Below are positions 29,277 to 39,252 of a DNA stretch of 64,000 bases, in pieces. Source of the stretch: Chitinophaga sedimenti (GTDB lineage: Bacteria > Bacteroidota > Bacteroidia > Chitinophagales > Chitinophagaceae); the NCBI RefSeq assembly GCF_023156195.1, contig NZ_JAKUKA010000001.1, forward strand, positions 5,084,001-5,148,000, in the 5' to 3' direction. The first letter of the stretch is position 1, and each line of letters opens with the position of its first letter. The notes below the pieces were generated by a model that saw only the letters and a list, made by a program, of their open reading frames with translations, made no database searches and had not been told where the DNA came from. The position numbers were made by a program, and so were the translations under genes.

Positions 29277-30884
29277 TTATAAAATTATATTCTGCACCAG
29301 TTCACATTTGAATGGATAGTCGGTATTGAAGTGCAGGCCCCTGCTTTCTTTGCGGAAGGCAGCGCTTTTAACGATGAGGTACCCCACGGTAATAAGGTTG
29401 CGCAGCTCGCAAAGCTGCGGCGATACGGCCGTTTTCTCGTACAGGTCTTCTGTTTCTTCGTGCAATATGTCCGGGCGTTTCAGTGCCCGCTGGATACGGG
29501 TGTTGGTACGTACAATGCCGACGTAATCGCTCATTACCTGTTTTAATTCCTTCAGGCTTTGGGTAATGAGGATCATCTCTTTTGGGGCGGTCGTACCGCT
29601 GGCATCCCAATCGGGTACATCTTCGCGGATGGTTACGCCATCTATTTCTTCCACGGCTTTCAGGAAACTGCGGTGCGCGAACACCATGGCTTCGAGCAGA
29701 CTGTTAGAGGCCAGGCGGTTGGCGCCATGAAGGCCCGTGCTGGCACATTCGCCGCTGGCAAACAGGTGGCGGATGGACGTGTGCCCCCATTCGTCTGTTT
29801 TAATGCCGCCGCAGCTATAGTGGGCCGCCGGTGCTACGGGAATCATATCTTTTGTTACGTCTATCCCTATTGATTTACATTTTTCATAAATGTTGGGGAA
29901 GTGATGAATGAACTTCCCGATATCCATATGCCGGCAATCGAGGTATACATGTTCGGTACCGGTGATTTTCATCTCACTGTCGATAGCACGGGCCACAATA
30001 TCGCGCGGGGCGAGGGACAGGCGTTTATCGTATTTGTGCATGAAGTCTTCCCCGTTCTTATTCCGCAAAATGCCTCCATCGCCACGCACAGCCTCGGTAA
30101 TCAGGAACGAGGGGTTTACACCTGGCTGGAACAGGGCAGTAGGGTGGAACTGGATAAACTCCATGTTCTCGATACGGCCTTTCGCACGATACAACATGGC
30201 TACGCCATCGCCCGTAGCAATAACAGGGTTGGTAGTGGTGCGGTACACCTGTCCGTTGCCGCCGGTGGCCAGCAGGGTAATGCGGCTTAGTATCTTTTCA
30301 ATGCGGTTGGTCTGAAGATTCAGCACATACACGCCGAAGCATTCGATATCAAGGGTGGATTTGGTAACCAGGTAGCCCAGGTGGTGCTGGGTGATGAGGT
30401 CTACCACAAAACAATGCGTAATAATTTCGATGTTGGGCCGGGTACGGATAGCGGCCAGGAGGGCGCGTTCCATTTCTTTACCGGTAACGTCTTTGTGGTG
30501 GATCACGCGGAACTCGGAGTGCCCGCCTTCTTTCCCCAGAGAAAAATCACCATTGGGGTTGCGATCGAAGTTGGCGCCCCATTCAATCAGCTCGTTCACC
30601 CGCTCCGGGCCCTCTTTTACCACGATCTCGACTATCTTTTCGTTGCATAGTCCATCGCCCGCAATGAGGGTATCATCTATATGCTTTTCAAAACTATCGT
30701 TCTCCAGGTCGTTCACCACGGCCACGCCGCCCTGGGCATATTTGGTATTGGTCTCGTCTTCCCGGGTCTTGGTGATGATGGTCACCTTTTTATCCGGGCA
30801 ACGCTCCGCCACTTTCAAAGCATACGTTAAGCCTGCTATGCCTGAGCCTACTACAAGAAAGTCTGTTTTTGCATATGCCTCCAA
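29277..30884 (-). CDS. nadB: L-aspartate oxidase
   Basis: Oxidises aspartate to iminoaspartate for NAD synthesis. FAD motif VGSGIAGLTYALKVAE, the YAQGGVAVV and HGANRLASNSLLEAMVFA signatures, and a C-terminal helical domain. The open frame starts at TTG 30884 (535 codons). The usual N-terminus is closer to MQKTDFLVVGSG. ATG 30874 would give exactly that if the A5 run there were A6, and an exact -7 box covers the TTG. I therefore suspect the start is ATG 30874 and one A has been lost. nadA and nadC are not seen. Confidence 0.93.
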   Translation of the reverse strand: MEAYAKTDFLVVGSGIAGLTYALKVAERCPDKKVTIITKTREDETNTKYAQGGVAVVNDLENDSFEKHIDDTLIAGDGLCNEKIVEIVVKEGPERVNELIEWGANFDRNPNGDFSLGKEGGHSEFRVIHHKDVTGKEMERALLAAIRTRPNIEIITHCFVVDLITQHHLGYLVTKSTLDIECFGVYVLNLQTNRIEKILSRITLLATGGNGQVYRTTTNPVIATGDGVAMLYRAKGRIENMEFIQFHPTALFQPGVNPSFLITEAVRGDGGILRNKNGEDFMHKYDKRLSLAPRDIVARAIDSEMKITGTEHVYLDCRHMDIGKFIHHFPNIYEKCKSIGIDVTKDMIPVAPAAHYSCGGIKTDEWGHTSIRHLFASGECASTGLHGANRLASNSLLEAMVFAHRSFLKAVEEIDGVTIREDVPDWDASGTTAPKEMILITQSLKELKQVMSDYVGIVRTNTRIQRALKRPDILHEETEDLYEKTAVSPQLCELRNLITVGYLIVKSAAFRKESRGLHFNTDYPFKCELVQNIIL

Positions 30885-30889
30885 AATTA
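30882..30889 (-). promoter_or_regulatory. -7 box overlapping the apparent TTG start of nadB
   Basis: TAATTTTG on the minus strand matches TAnnTTTG and ends seven bases before ATG 30874. Confidence 0.45.
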
Positions 30890-30927
30890 CGGCAGAGAAG
30901 GCAAATATTGTTCCCGCAGGTAAAAAA

Positions 30928-31623
30928 CTAGCTTTTCATCTGTTTCAATGAGCCTTCTACCAAACACCATTGCGCCACGCCGTACGTAATCATCACCCCG
31001 ATACCCGCCACTTCGTTGGGCGAATAAAATTTCCGTACGGCCAGCAGCGTGTCCGACAGTACGAATAATATGGCCCCTAAAATGCACAGGAAGGCGGCCA
31101 GCGAGTTCTTGAACGCAAAGGCATAAATAGCGGAGAGCATCATGGCAGTGAGCACCCCGGCGTAAATAAATACCGGTATCCGCAGCCCCGCCATATTGGG
31201 GTACAGCAGGTACAATAACCCCATCGCATACACGATGGCGAAGCAGGTCCAGGCGATATGCCGGGGCCGCACAAAACGCTCCGTATGCTCTACCTGCGCA
31301 AAGAACAGGATGTAGGCAATGTGCGCCATCAGAAAGCTCGTAAGTCCGCCAATAAAAAAGAGATTGCTGTTATGCTCGAACATCAGCAAAACGTCGCCCC
31401 ACCAGGAGAAGATGAGTGCCGCGAAAATCAGGTTCCGCACCGGTTGCTGAATATTGATCGCTTCTGACCAGTAGTGTAAAGCCAGCAGCACCATGAGCAA
31501 CGGTTTGGTAAAGTAACGTGGAAAAGGTAGTTGCATTGCAATGGCCAGCACATCCATGCCCAGCGCGGTGAAATACAACATTCCCCAGATTTTTTTCTCA
31601 TAGAGAATAGTCGAATGCTGCAA
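30928..31623 (-). CDS. YhhN-family lysoplasmalogenase-like membrane protein
   Basis: 231 residues with about eight transmembrane helices. The family pattern includes FTKPLLMVLLALHYW, FSWWGDVLLMF and GAILFVLSDTLLAVRKF, with the conserved Asp in GDxLLM and SDxxLA. Family members hydrolyse the vinyl-ether bond of lysoplasmalogen. It lies 12 bases after the histidine kinase stop on the minus strand, so it may be the last gene of the regulator operon. Confidence 0.85.
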   Translation of the reverse strand: MQHSTILYEKKIWGMLYFTALGMDVLAIAMQLPFPRYFTKPLLMVLLALHYWSEAINIQQPVRNLIFAALIFSWWGDVLLMFEHNSNLFFIGGLTSFLMAHIAYILFFAQVEHTERFVRPRHIAWTCFAIVYAMGLLYLLYPNMAGLRIPVFIYAGVLTAMMLSAIYAFAFKNSLAAFLCILGAILFVLSDTLLAVRKFYSPNEVAGIGVMITYGVAQWCLVEGSLKQMKS

Positions 31624-31635
31624 CTTACTGACTAT

Positions 31636-32972
31636 TTAACTATTTAACAACACATAAAAAGTTGTACCATTTGCAGCCGGACTTACGACCTTGAGCTGGC
31701 CACCGTGCATTTGTATGATTTGTTGCGAAAGACTTAAGCCGATGCCCGAGCCTTTTTCTTGGTGGTAAAGAACGGGATAAAGATGCGGTCGAGCGCCTCT
31801 GGCTCAATACCGGGACCATTATCCGCAATTTCAATACACACCTGTTGCATGTTGCTGATGTAGCCTTTTACCTGGATCAGTGGTTTGTCGGTATGCTCCA
31901 AAGCATCCATCGCATTTTTTACCAGGTTGATGAGCACCATCTGCAGCTGGGTGGCGTCGGCGTGTATTTCAATATTTTCCGGGGCAACATTCACCTGGTA
32001 GGTGATGCCGGCCGCACGCATATATCGGATTGGAGCAGGTTGCTCACCGAATTAATGAGCGTTTTTAAGCTGACCTGGGTGAATTGTGGTTCAGGCAGCG
32101 TGGTGTAATCGCGATAAGCATTCACGAAGTTCATAATGCCCTTGCTCCGGCTTTCCACGGTTTGCAGCGCCTCCTTTAAATCTGTTACCGCTTCGTGACC
32201 GGGTTCTGCAAGCGGCGTAATATCATAATCCACGATATCGGTCATCGTGCCGATCAGCGAAACGATCGGTGTAATGGAGTTCATGATTTCGTGACGCAGA
32301 ATTTTAGTCAGGTTCTGCCAGGCTTCCAGCTCCTTTCTTTGCAGCTCGGCGTGGATGTTCTGGATCGAAATCAACTTCACCAGGCGCCCCTGTAAACGCA
32401 CGCTGGCGGCGTTGATCGACAGCTGCTGGCCATTTTGGGTGGCGAACAGACTTTTATGTCCGGCTTCCAGGTACATCATCAGTTCCGGCAATTCGGGATG
32501 CGTATGTTTCAGTTCATCGATGTACCGCAGGCGGTAAATTCCCAACAAACGGAAAGCGGCCGGGTTAATCAATTCTATTTTCCCGTCATTATCAAAAGAA
32601 AGAATACCGACACTGATGTGTTGAATGATAGTATCGATGTATTTGAGGCTGGCCTCTTTCTGCCCGTGTTTGCCGAAAGGCTTCCAGTACTTCATTAAAC
32701 TGGTGGTTCAGCGCACTGAAGCTCCTGCCCAGCTTATTATCCGCGCTAAAGCGAATGCTAAAATCCTCGTACCGGATCGATTCCGGGAACAGGGTAAGCT
32801 TCCGGTTCACGCGGTTCAAATAATAGTACAGGCCATAAATCTGTAAGGCCAGCAGCGGCAACATACAACCCGCCAGGAAGTACATGTGCTGCAAGCCGAA
32901 CCACACGGCCAGCGCAACGTTGATCGATAACCCCGCGATGCGGAGCAGAATATTTAAACTGAACCTGTTCAC
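31636..32972 (-). CDS. Sensor histidine kinase (NtrY-like), three frameshifts
   Basis: 445 residues after correction, GTG start two bases after the response-regulator stop. Two N-terminal transmembrane helices (about 8-52), a PAS-like domain (VGILSFDNDGKIELINPAAF), HisKA with LRHEIMNSITPIVSL, and HATPase motifs NLVKNAMDAL, DNGPGIE and GIGLSLSQQI. The frame breaks near 32657-32659 (T3 for T2), 32022 and 31753-31757 (T5 for T6). It senses an envelope signal and phosphorylates the adjacent sigma-54 activator. Both are divergent from the MacAB-like cluster, the likely target. Confidence 0.87.
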
Positions 32973-32974
32973 TA

Positions 32975-34326
32975 TCAGATGTTATATTTTTCCATGCGGC
33001 GGTACAGGGCCGCCCTGCTTTCAATCCCAGTTCCCTGGCAGCTTCGGTGATATTACCATTACACTTTTTCAGCGCCTGGTTAATCATGTTCTGCTCCATT
33101 TCCTCCAGGTTGTAGCCGGTGTTGAGTTTCTCATTGCCGTTGGCGGCGTTGTTCTTCATGAACACATCTTTCGGCATCAGCGTTTTGCCCTGCGACAATA
33201 TCACCGCCCGTTCAATGGCATGCTGCAACTCGCGGATGTTGCCCGGCCACTCGTATTGTTCCATTTGCTGCACGAGCGAATCGTGCAGGAAGGCTACGGG
33301 ACGGTTGTATTTTTTCCGGTACATGCCGAGGAAGTACTCGGCCAGGGGTACAATATCTTCCGTACGCTCGCGCAGCGCCGGCAGTTGTATTTCGATAGTG
33401 TTGATGCGGTACAACAAATCCTGCCGAAACAAATACTGTTGCGCCATTTGTGCAATATTGCGGTTGGTGGCGCAGATCAGCCGTACGTTAACGGCAGTGT
33501 TTTTATTGCTGCCCACGCGGGTCACCGAGCGGTTTTGCAGTACGGTCAGCAGTTTGGCCTGGAGGGGAAGGGTAATGTTCCCGATCTCGTCCAGGAAAAT
33601 AGTGCCGCCATTAGCTTCCTCGAAACGGCCCTGCCGGTCGTCGCGCGCATCGGTAAAGGCGCCTTTGCTATGCCCGAATAACTCGCTTTCGAACAGCGAC
33701 TCGCTGAGCGCGCCGAGGTCAACGCTTACAAATGCTTTATCTTTCCTTAAGGATAATTGATGGATGTGCCGGGCCAATACATCTTTACCGGTACCATTTT
33801 CGCCAAGGATCAGCACATTAGCGTCGGTTTCGGCCACGCGTGCAGCCGTGTCCAGGATATCCTGCATCACTTTGCTTACGCTGATAAGGTTGTTGCTGGC
33901 GGCAGGCGCCGGTGTTTTGTCGGCATTGCCTGCCTGGCGGTTATCAAAAGCCTTCTGGATGGTCGCTAGCAGCTTTTCGTTTTCCCAGGGTTTGAGTACA
34001 AAGTCTACCGCCCCGGCTTTAATGGCGCGAACAGCCATTTCTACATCGCCATAGGCCGTAAACAATACGACCGAAGCCTTCGGGTTAATATCCAGTATGC
34101 GGTCCAGCCACTCAAATCCCTCTTTGCCACTGCTGGAATCGCGGGTGAAGTTCATATCCAGCAAAATCACATCATAATCGAAGTTGGTAACGAAGTACGG
34201 GATCTTCTGCGGGTTCTTCTCAAAGTCTACCTGAGAAAAATGGCGCTTTAACAGTAGCCGTGCGGCGCGTAATACATCCGTATCATCGTCTACAATCAGT
34301 ATTTTTCCTTGCTGAATAGTTGTCAT
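32975..34326 (-). CDS. Sigma-54-dependent response regulator (NtrC family), one frameshift
   Basis: 450 residues after correction. Receiver domain (1-125) with phospho-acceptor Asp in VILLDMNF; AAA+ domain (about 150-385) with Walker A GENGTGKD, the sigma-54 contact loop GAFTDA (GAFTGA in the canonical form) and GGTIFLDEIG; and a Fis-type HTH (about 410-450). The frame breaks in the HTH at T3, 33019-33021; T4 gives LGLKSRAALYRRMEKYNI. Divergent from the export cluster at 34613, with a sigma-54-like sequence just before that gene. Confidence 0.9.
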
Positions 34327-34567
34327 ATCATTTTAGGTTGAGGAGGGAACCGCAAACAATGTTCCTTTATTAAGGTCGACAGGCCGCCGGACCCGGTGAG
34401 CAGCCTGTAAAGCAAGATAAATAAAGATTTGACGCGTTACACGTTTTTCTTGGGCCGCTTCCCGCAGCCATGGCCAACTGTCCGGAAACGAACACCGCTT
34501 GTCCGCCACAGGACGTTTTTATCTTGCTGATTTTGCTGAAATCAGCCATGGTAAAGGAAATGGCTCT

Positions 34568-34585
34568 TTGGCATATGGATTGGCT
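34568..34585 (+). promoter_or_regulatory. Imperfect sigma-54-type (-24/-12) sequence before the export cluster
   Basis: TTGGCATATGGATTGGC resembles TTGGCACNNNNNTTGC. The GG and GC are one base farther apart than the consensus, or equally the -12 element carries one mismatch. It ends 28 bases before ATG 34613 and lies next to a divergent sigma-54 activator. Inference from position and partial match only. Confidence 0.3.
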
Positions 34586-34612
34586 ACTCCTGGGTGCAAA
34601 CACATTTAATCG

Positions 34613-35859
34613 ATGGATCGAAAAATAGAAAAGAAGTTCTGGAACAAAAAGCGCATCCTCATGATCGGCGGCGGTACCTGGTGGTGTGCCTGCTGGCCTA
34701 CCAGCTGATTTTTGCCGATCACCGTTCCAGGCTCAATGTAGAAAAGGAAAAAATCACCGTGTCAACCGTAACCAAAGGTACGTTTGATGTATATATCGTG
34801 GTAACCGCCACTGTACAACCGCTCAAAACCATTCGCCTCGATGCCATTGAAGGCGGGTACGTGATGCAGAAGTACCTTGAAGGCGGCAGCAGCGTGAAAA
34901 AGGGCGACTCTATCCTGCGCCTGGACAACCAGCGCCTGATGATGGAGTTCGTAAACCGTGAAACGGAAATGTACCGCCTGATCAATGAATTGCAAAACAC
35001 GCGTCTCCGGTTGAAACAGGATCGCTTCACCCCCGGATAAAACCTTGAGCGACCTGGATTACAACCTGGACCAGGCGAAAGACGTGTTTGACCGTAACGA
35101 CAAGCTGTTTAAGGATAAAGTGGTATCCGAATCCGACTACCTCAAATCCAAACGCGATTATGAGCGCCTGAAACGTTCCCGCGAAATTGAGGTACAGTCG
35201 CAGAAGTACCAGGAAGATAACAGCCGCCTGCAGATCGTGCAGCTTGAAGCTACGATCGACCGTACGCAACGTAACCTGCAGCTGATGAAGAGCAACCTGG
35301 CCAACCTCGTGGTACGTGCCCCCGTGGCGGGACAACTTTCCTCCATCAACGTGGAAGTGGGCTCGAGCATCGTAGCAGGACAAAACATCGGCCAGATTGA
35401 CGATATGGACGGGTTTAAATTGCGCGCTGAAATCGACCAGCACTACATTTCCCGGGTATATGTGGGACTGAAGGCCAACTTCGAGTTCAACGGCAATGAA
35501 AGTACGCTGATCATCTCCAAAGTATATCCCGAAGTAAAGAACGGCCGCTTTGAAGTAGACATGATATTCGACGGCAAAGCGCCCGAAGGTATCCGCCGCG
35601 GACAGGACATGCCGATTCACCGGAGCTGGGCAAACCTTCGCAGGCAATACTGCTGCCAACGGGCGGTTTCTTCTCCGATACCGGTGGTAACTGGGTGTAT
35701 GTGCTGGACAAAGGCGGTAAAAAAGCCGTGAAGCGCAGCATTTCCCTGGGCCGTAAAAACCCGCTGTATTTCGAGGTGCTGGACGGTCTGCAGCCTGGCG
35801 AACAGGTTATCACGTCATCGTACGAGAATTTCGGCGACAAAGAAGTTTTATCATTTTAA
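34613..35859 (+). CDS. HlyD/MacA-family periplasmic adaptor, three frameshifts
   Basis: 415 residues after correction. One N-terminal transmembrane helix (about 19-36, YLVVCLLAYQLIFA), a biotinyl-lipoyl half (GGYVMQKYLEGGSSVKKGDS), a long coiled-coil hairpin (about 120-215, YDYERLKRSREIE-like), the second half (VVRAPVAGQLSSINVEVGSS) and beta-barrel/membrane-proximal domains (ISLGRKNPLYFEVLDGLQPG). The frame breaks at 34673-34674 (GGG to GG), 35030-35034 (C4 to C5) and 35622-35623 (GGG to GG). It links the permeases below to TolC. First gene of the cluster. Confidence 0.87.
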
Positions 35860-35906
35860 TAAATTGAGATCATTCCATCCACCCCTATCAATCCAAAAAA
35901 GAAAAC

Positions 35907-36595
35907 ATGATTAAGACAGTCAATTTACAGAAGATGTTTGCGACCGAGGAAGTAGAAACCACTGCCCTTAACGGGATCAACATGGAAATACAGGATGGCG
36001 AGTTTGTGGCTATCATGGGCCCTTCCGGTTGCGGTAAATCCACGTTGCTGAACATTCTTGGCCTGCTGGATAATCCATCCGACGGCGAATATCACTTCTG
36101 GGGTAAAGAAGTAGCACGTATGAGCGAGCGTCAGCGTGCGCAATTGCGTAAAGGCGCTATTGGTTTCGTTTTCCAGAGCTTTAACCTCATCGATGAACTT
36201 ACCGTGTTCGAGAACGTTGAACTGCCGCTGTTGTACCTGAAAGTACCGGGCGCCGAACGTAAGAAGAAGGTGGAAGAAGTGCTGGAGCGTATGAGCATCA
36301 TGCACCGCCGCAACCACTTCCCGCAGCAGCTTTCCGGCGGTCAGCAACAGCGTGTGGCCATTGCCCGCGCGGTAGTCGCAAGGCCCAACCTGATCCTGGC
36401 GGATGAGCCTACCGGTAACTGGACTCCACCAATGGGGAAGAGGTAATGAAACTGTTGCAGGAACTCAATAACGCCGGTACCACCATGATCATGGTAACCC
36501 ACTCTCCCTACGACGCAGGCTTTGCACACCGCATTGTAAACCTGTTCGACGGCCGGGTGGTAACAGAGAATATCAAGGAACAATTTCACGTATAA
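35907..36595 (+). CDS. MacB-type ABC transporter ATPase, one frameshift
   Basis: 229 residues after correction. Walker A GPSGCGKST, the Q-loop GFVFQSFNLIDELT, signature LSGGQQQRVAIARA, Walker B LILADEPTGNLDS and switch His in MVTHSPYDA. The frame breaks at 36419 (AACCTGG reads AACTGG). It powers the neighbouring FtsX/MacB-like permeases and belongs to the LolD/MacB-like group of stand-alone ATPases. Confidence 0.9.
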
Positions 36596-36606
36596 CCTTT
36601 ACAGTT

Positions 36607-36810
36607 ATGACCAGCGAAATAAAACCCGTGCTGAAACAGCTTTTGGAAATACAGGCCTTTTCCGGTCGCGCGGGCGGCAACAGTCTGCCCGCGGCCGATG
36701 TGCTAAGTCTGTACTGCCTGTTTGTTTTTCTCGGCGGGATAATGTTCGCCGGCCTTGTTTATTACCTGTTCATGCGCCGTCCGCGTGAATTACAATCCCA
36801 CGCCCTGTAA
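36607..36810 (+). CDS. Small single-span membrane protein inside the export cluster
   Basis: 67 residues, ATG 36607, between the ATPase stop and the permease start with 11 and 3 bases either side. One strong hydrophobic segment (about 35-55, LYCLFVFLGGIMFAGLVYYL) followed by MRRPRELQ, which suggests an N-out/C-in orientation. I do not recognise a family. The tight spacing and the coding frame support a real gene; it could be an accessory subunit. Confidence 0.5.
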   Translation: MTSEIKPVLKQLLEIQAFSGRAGGNSLPAADVLSLYCLFVFLGGIMFAGLVYYLFMRRPRELQSHAL

Positions 36811-36813
36811 CCT

Positions 36814-39233
36814 ATGTTCTTCAACTACCTCAAACTCGCCTGGCGCAATTTGTGGAAGCACAAGTTGCTCAGCTTCATCAACGCCGGCAGCCTGGCCATC
36901 GGCATCAGTGCGGCGCTGGTGATTTTCATGATCGTCCATTACGATACCTCGTTCGATAAATCGCACCAGGATGCCGACCGCATTTACCGCGTGGTTACCG
37001 AAAGCAATTCGGGCGGTTTTAACATGAAGAGTGCCGGAGTACCGTTCGTGATGGTGCAGCATGCGTCGGCAGAATTACCCGAGGTGGAAGAAGCGGTGTT
37101 TTTCTTCCGTAACTACGACGAAGTTAAAGTGACCATCCCGGGTACAGCGCCTAAAACATTCTTAGGAGAAAATAAAGGCATTTTCGCGGATAGCAGTTAC
37201 TTTAAAATGATAAGATACCAGCTGTTGGCCGGTTCGCTGTTGCCTTTACGGGAGCCCTATACGGTGGTGCTGCCGCAAAGTACTGCAGCGCGTTACTTCC
37301 CGGGTGTATCGCCCGAGGCGTTGGTTGGCCGCGAAGTTGTGTACAATGATAGCATTCACACGCGGGTCGCTGGCGTGGTGGCAGACTTAAAACAACCTAC
37401 CGACTTTGGCTTCAATGCGTTTATATCTATGCCCACGCTGTCGGCCATCAACCTGTTGCGGCCGCAGCAGCGTACATCCTGGGGCAATATTACTTCCGCG
37501 TCTCAATTGTTCCTGAAGCTGCGTCATGGCGCATCGCCCACAAAAGTGGGCGCACAACTTTCTGCCATGCCTCCCATCCGGAAAAACCAGGCGGCGAACG
37601 AACGCAACCAGTTTATACTACAACCCCTCGAAGATCTTCATTTCGACAGTCTCTACGGCATATACGAAAGCCGCGTGGCCAGTCGCAGCACCCTGCTGGG
37701 TATGGAGCTGGTAGCCCTGTTCCTGCTGTTGCTCGGCTGCATCAACTTTGTAAACCTGCAAACCGCGCGGGCCGGCGCACGCGCCAGGGAGATTGGCGTG
37801 CGTAAGGTAATGGGCAGTTCGCAGGGAAAACTTATTACGCAGTTTTTAGGCGAAAGCCTGCTGTTTACGCTGGTGGCCATGGTATTATCCTTATTGGCAG
37901 TGCCTGCGTTATTACAGTTATTTAAAGGATTTATTCCCGATGGCGTTACGCTCGGACTGCTGTTGCAGCCTGCGGCGCTGGGTTTCATTGGATTGCTGGT
38001 GCTGGTCATCAGCCTGTTTGCAGGCTTTTATCCCGCTATCGTACTGTCGCGCTTCGAACCTTTGCTGGTATTGAAGAAACAGGTAGCCGGGCGGGCCGCT
38101 AGGTCGTGGTTCCGGCCGGTACTGACGGTGGCACAGTTTACGATCGCACTGGTGTTTATCATCGCCACGATCATCGTATCCCAGCAAACCCGTTATGGGC
38201 TCACCAAAGAAGCGGGGTATCGTAAAGACGCCATCTTGCATGCTACCATCGCCTATTCGGCCAAAGCAGCCGACCGGAAATATTTTGCGGAACAACTGGC
38301 GCAGGTGCCCGGGATCAAAACCATTGGGCGCAGCAGTCAGCCCCCGGCTTCCACCAGCAGCATGAACACCGAGATCGCGTGGTACGAGGGCAAGGAGGAA
38401 AAAAGGCCATGGTGCAGATCAAATACGCCGATACGCACTACGCCGATATTTACCAGCTACAGTTCGTGGCCGGCCGCAACCTGCAGCCTTCCGATACCAT
38501 GCGCGAAATCGTTATTAATGAATCGATGGCCCGCGAGGCTGGTTTTACCCGTCCGGCCGAAGCGGTGGGCGCTACTATGAAACTGTGGGACCAGCAGGTA
38601 CCCGTGGCCGGTGTCGTGCGTGACTTTGATGCTCAGTCGATCAAAGCGGGTGCGAGGCCGCTGGTAATTTGCAGCGAAGCAAGTACCTATTACAGTTACG
38701 ATCTGCTGCTGGAGCCCGGCGGCGCGGCGGTATGGCAACCCGCCATTCAACAAATAACAGCGCTGGCTAAAACCACCTTCCCCGATAAACAATTCGACAT
38801 CAAATTTTTTGATGATGAAGTGGCGGCCTTTTATAAATATGAACAGGAACTCAGTGCCCTCTTATCCTGGTCCATGGCGCTGATGGTGTTGTTGAGTTGC
38901 CTGGGGCTGCTGGGCCTCTCCATCCACGCCACTACGCAACGAACCCGCGAAGTGGGCATCCGTAAGGTGATGGGGGCCAGTGTGGCGGGCATTGTCGCTA
39001 TGTTTACCAAAGATGTAATTAAACTGATCGCGATCGCGTTGCTGATAGCCGCGCCGGTGGCCTGGTACGCCATGCATACGTGGCTGCAGGGCTATGCGTT
39101 CAGGGTGCCGATACAATGGTGGGTTTTTGCTGCGGCAGGCGCCGGCGCCATATTGGTTGGGCTTTTAACGGTGAGTGTTCATTCGCTGAAAGCTGCATTG
39201 ATGAATCCCGTGCGCTCATTGCGGACGGAGTAA
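36814..39233 (+). CDS. MacB/FtsX-type ABC permease, first of two, one frameshift
   Basis: 806 residues after correction. Starts MFFNYLKLAWRNLWKHKLLS, a standard start of the double-module Bacteroidota permeases. It has two MacB_PCD periplasmic domains and two FtsX membrane domains (about 280-420 and 680-800), with FtsX motifs GVRKVMGSSQGKLI and GIRKVMGASVAGIV. The frame breaks at A6, 38399-38404; A7 restores EEKKAMVQIKYADTHYADIY. Likely mechanotransmission type: substrate stays periplasmic and is passed outward through the adaptor and TolC. Substrate unknown. Confidence 0.88.
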
Positions 39234-39252
39234 CCAAAATCCGTTTAAAGTT

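Noticed and set aside
19400..36420. Systematic deletion at CCTGG (Dcm-type) sites, as at 19409, 3224 and 36419
   Set aside because: Three sites fit, but many other CCTGG sites in the window are intact, so no consistent motif effect.
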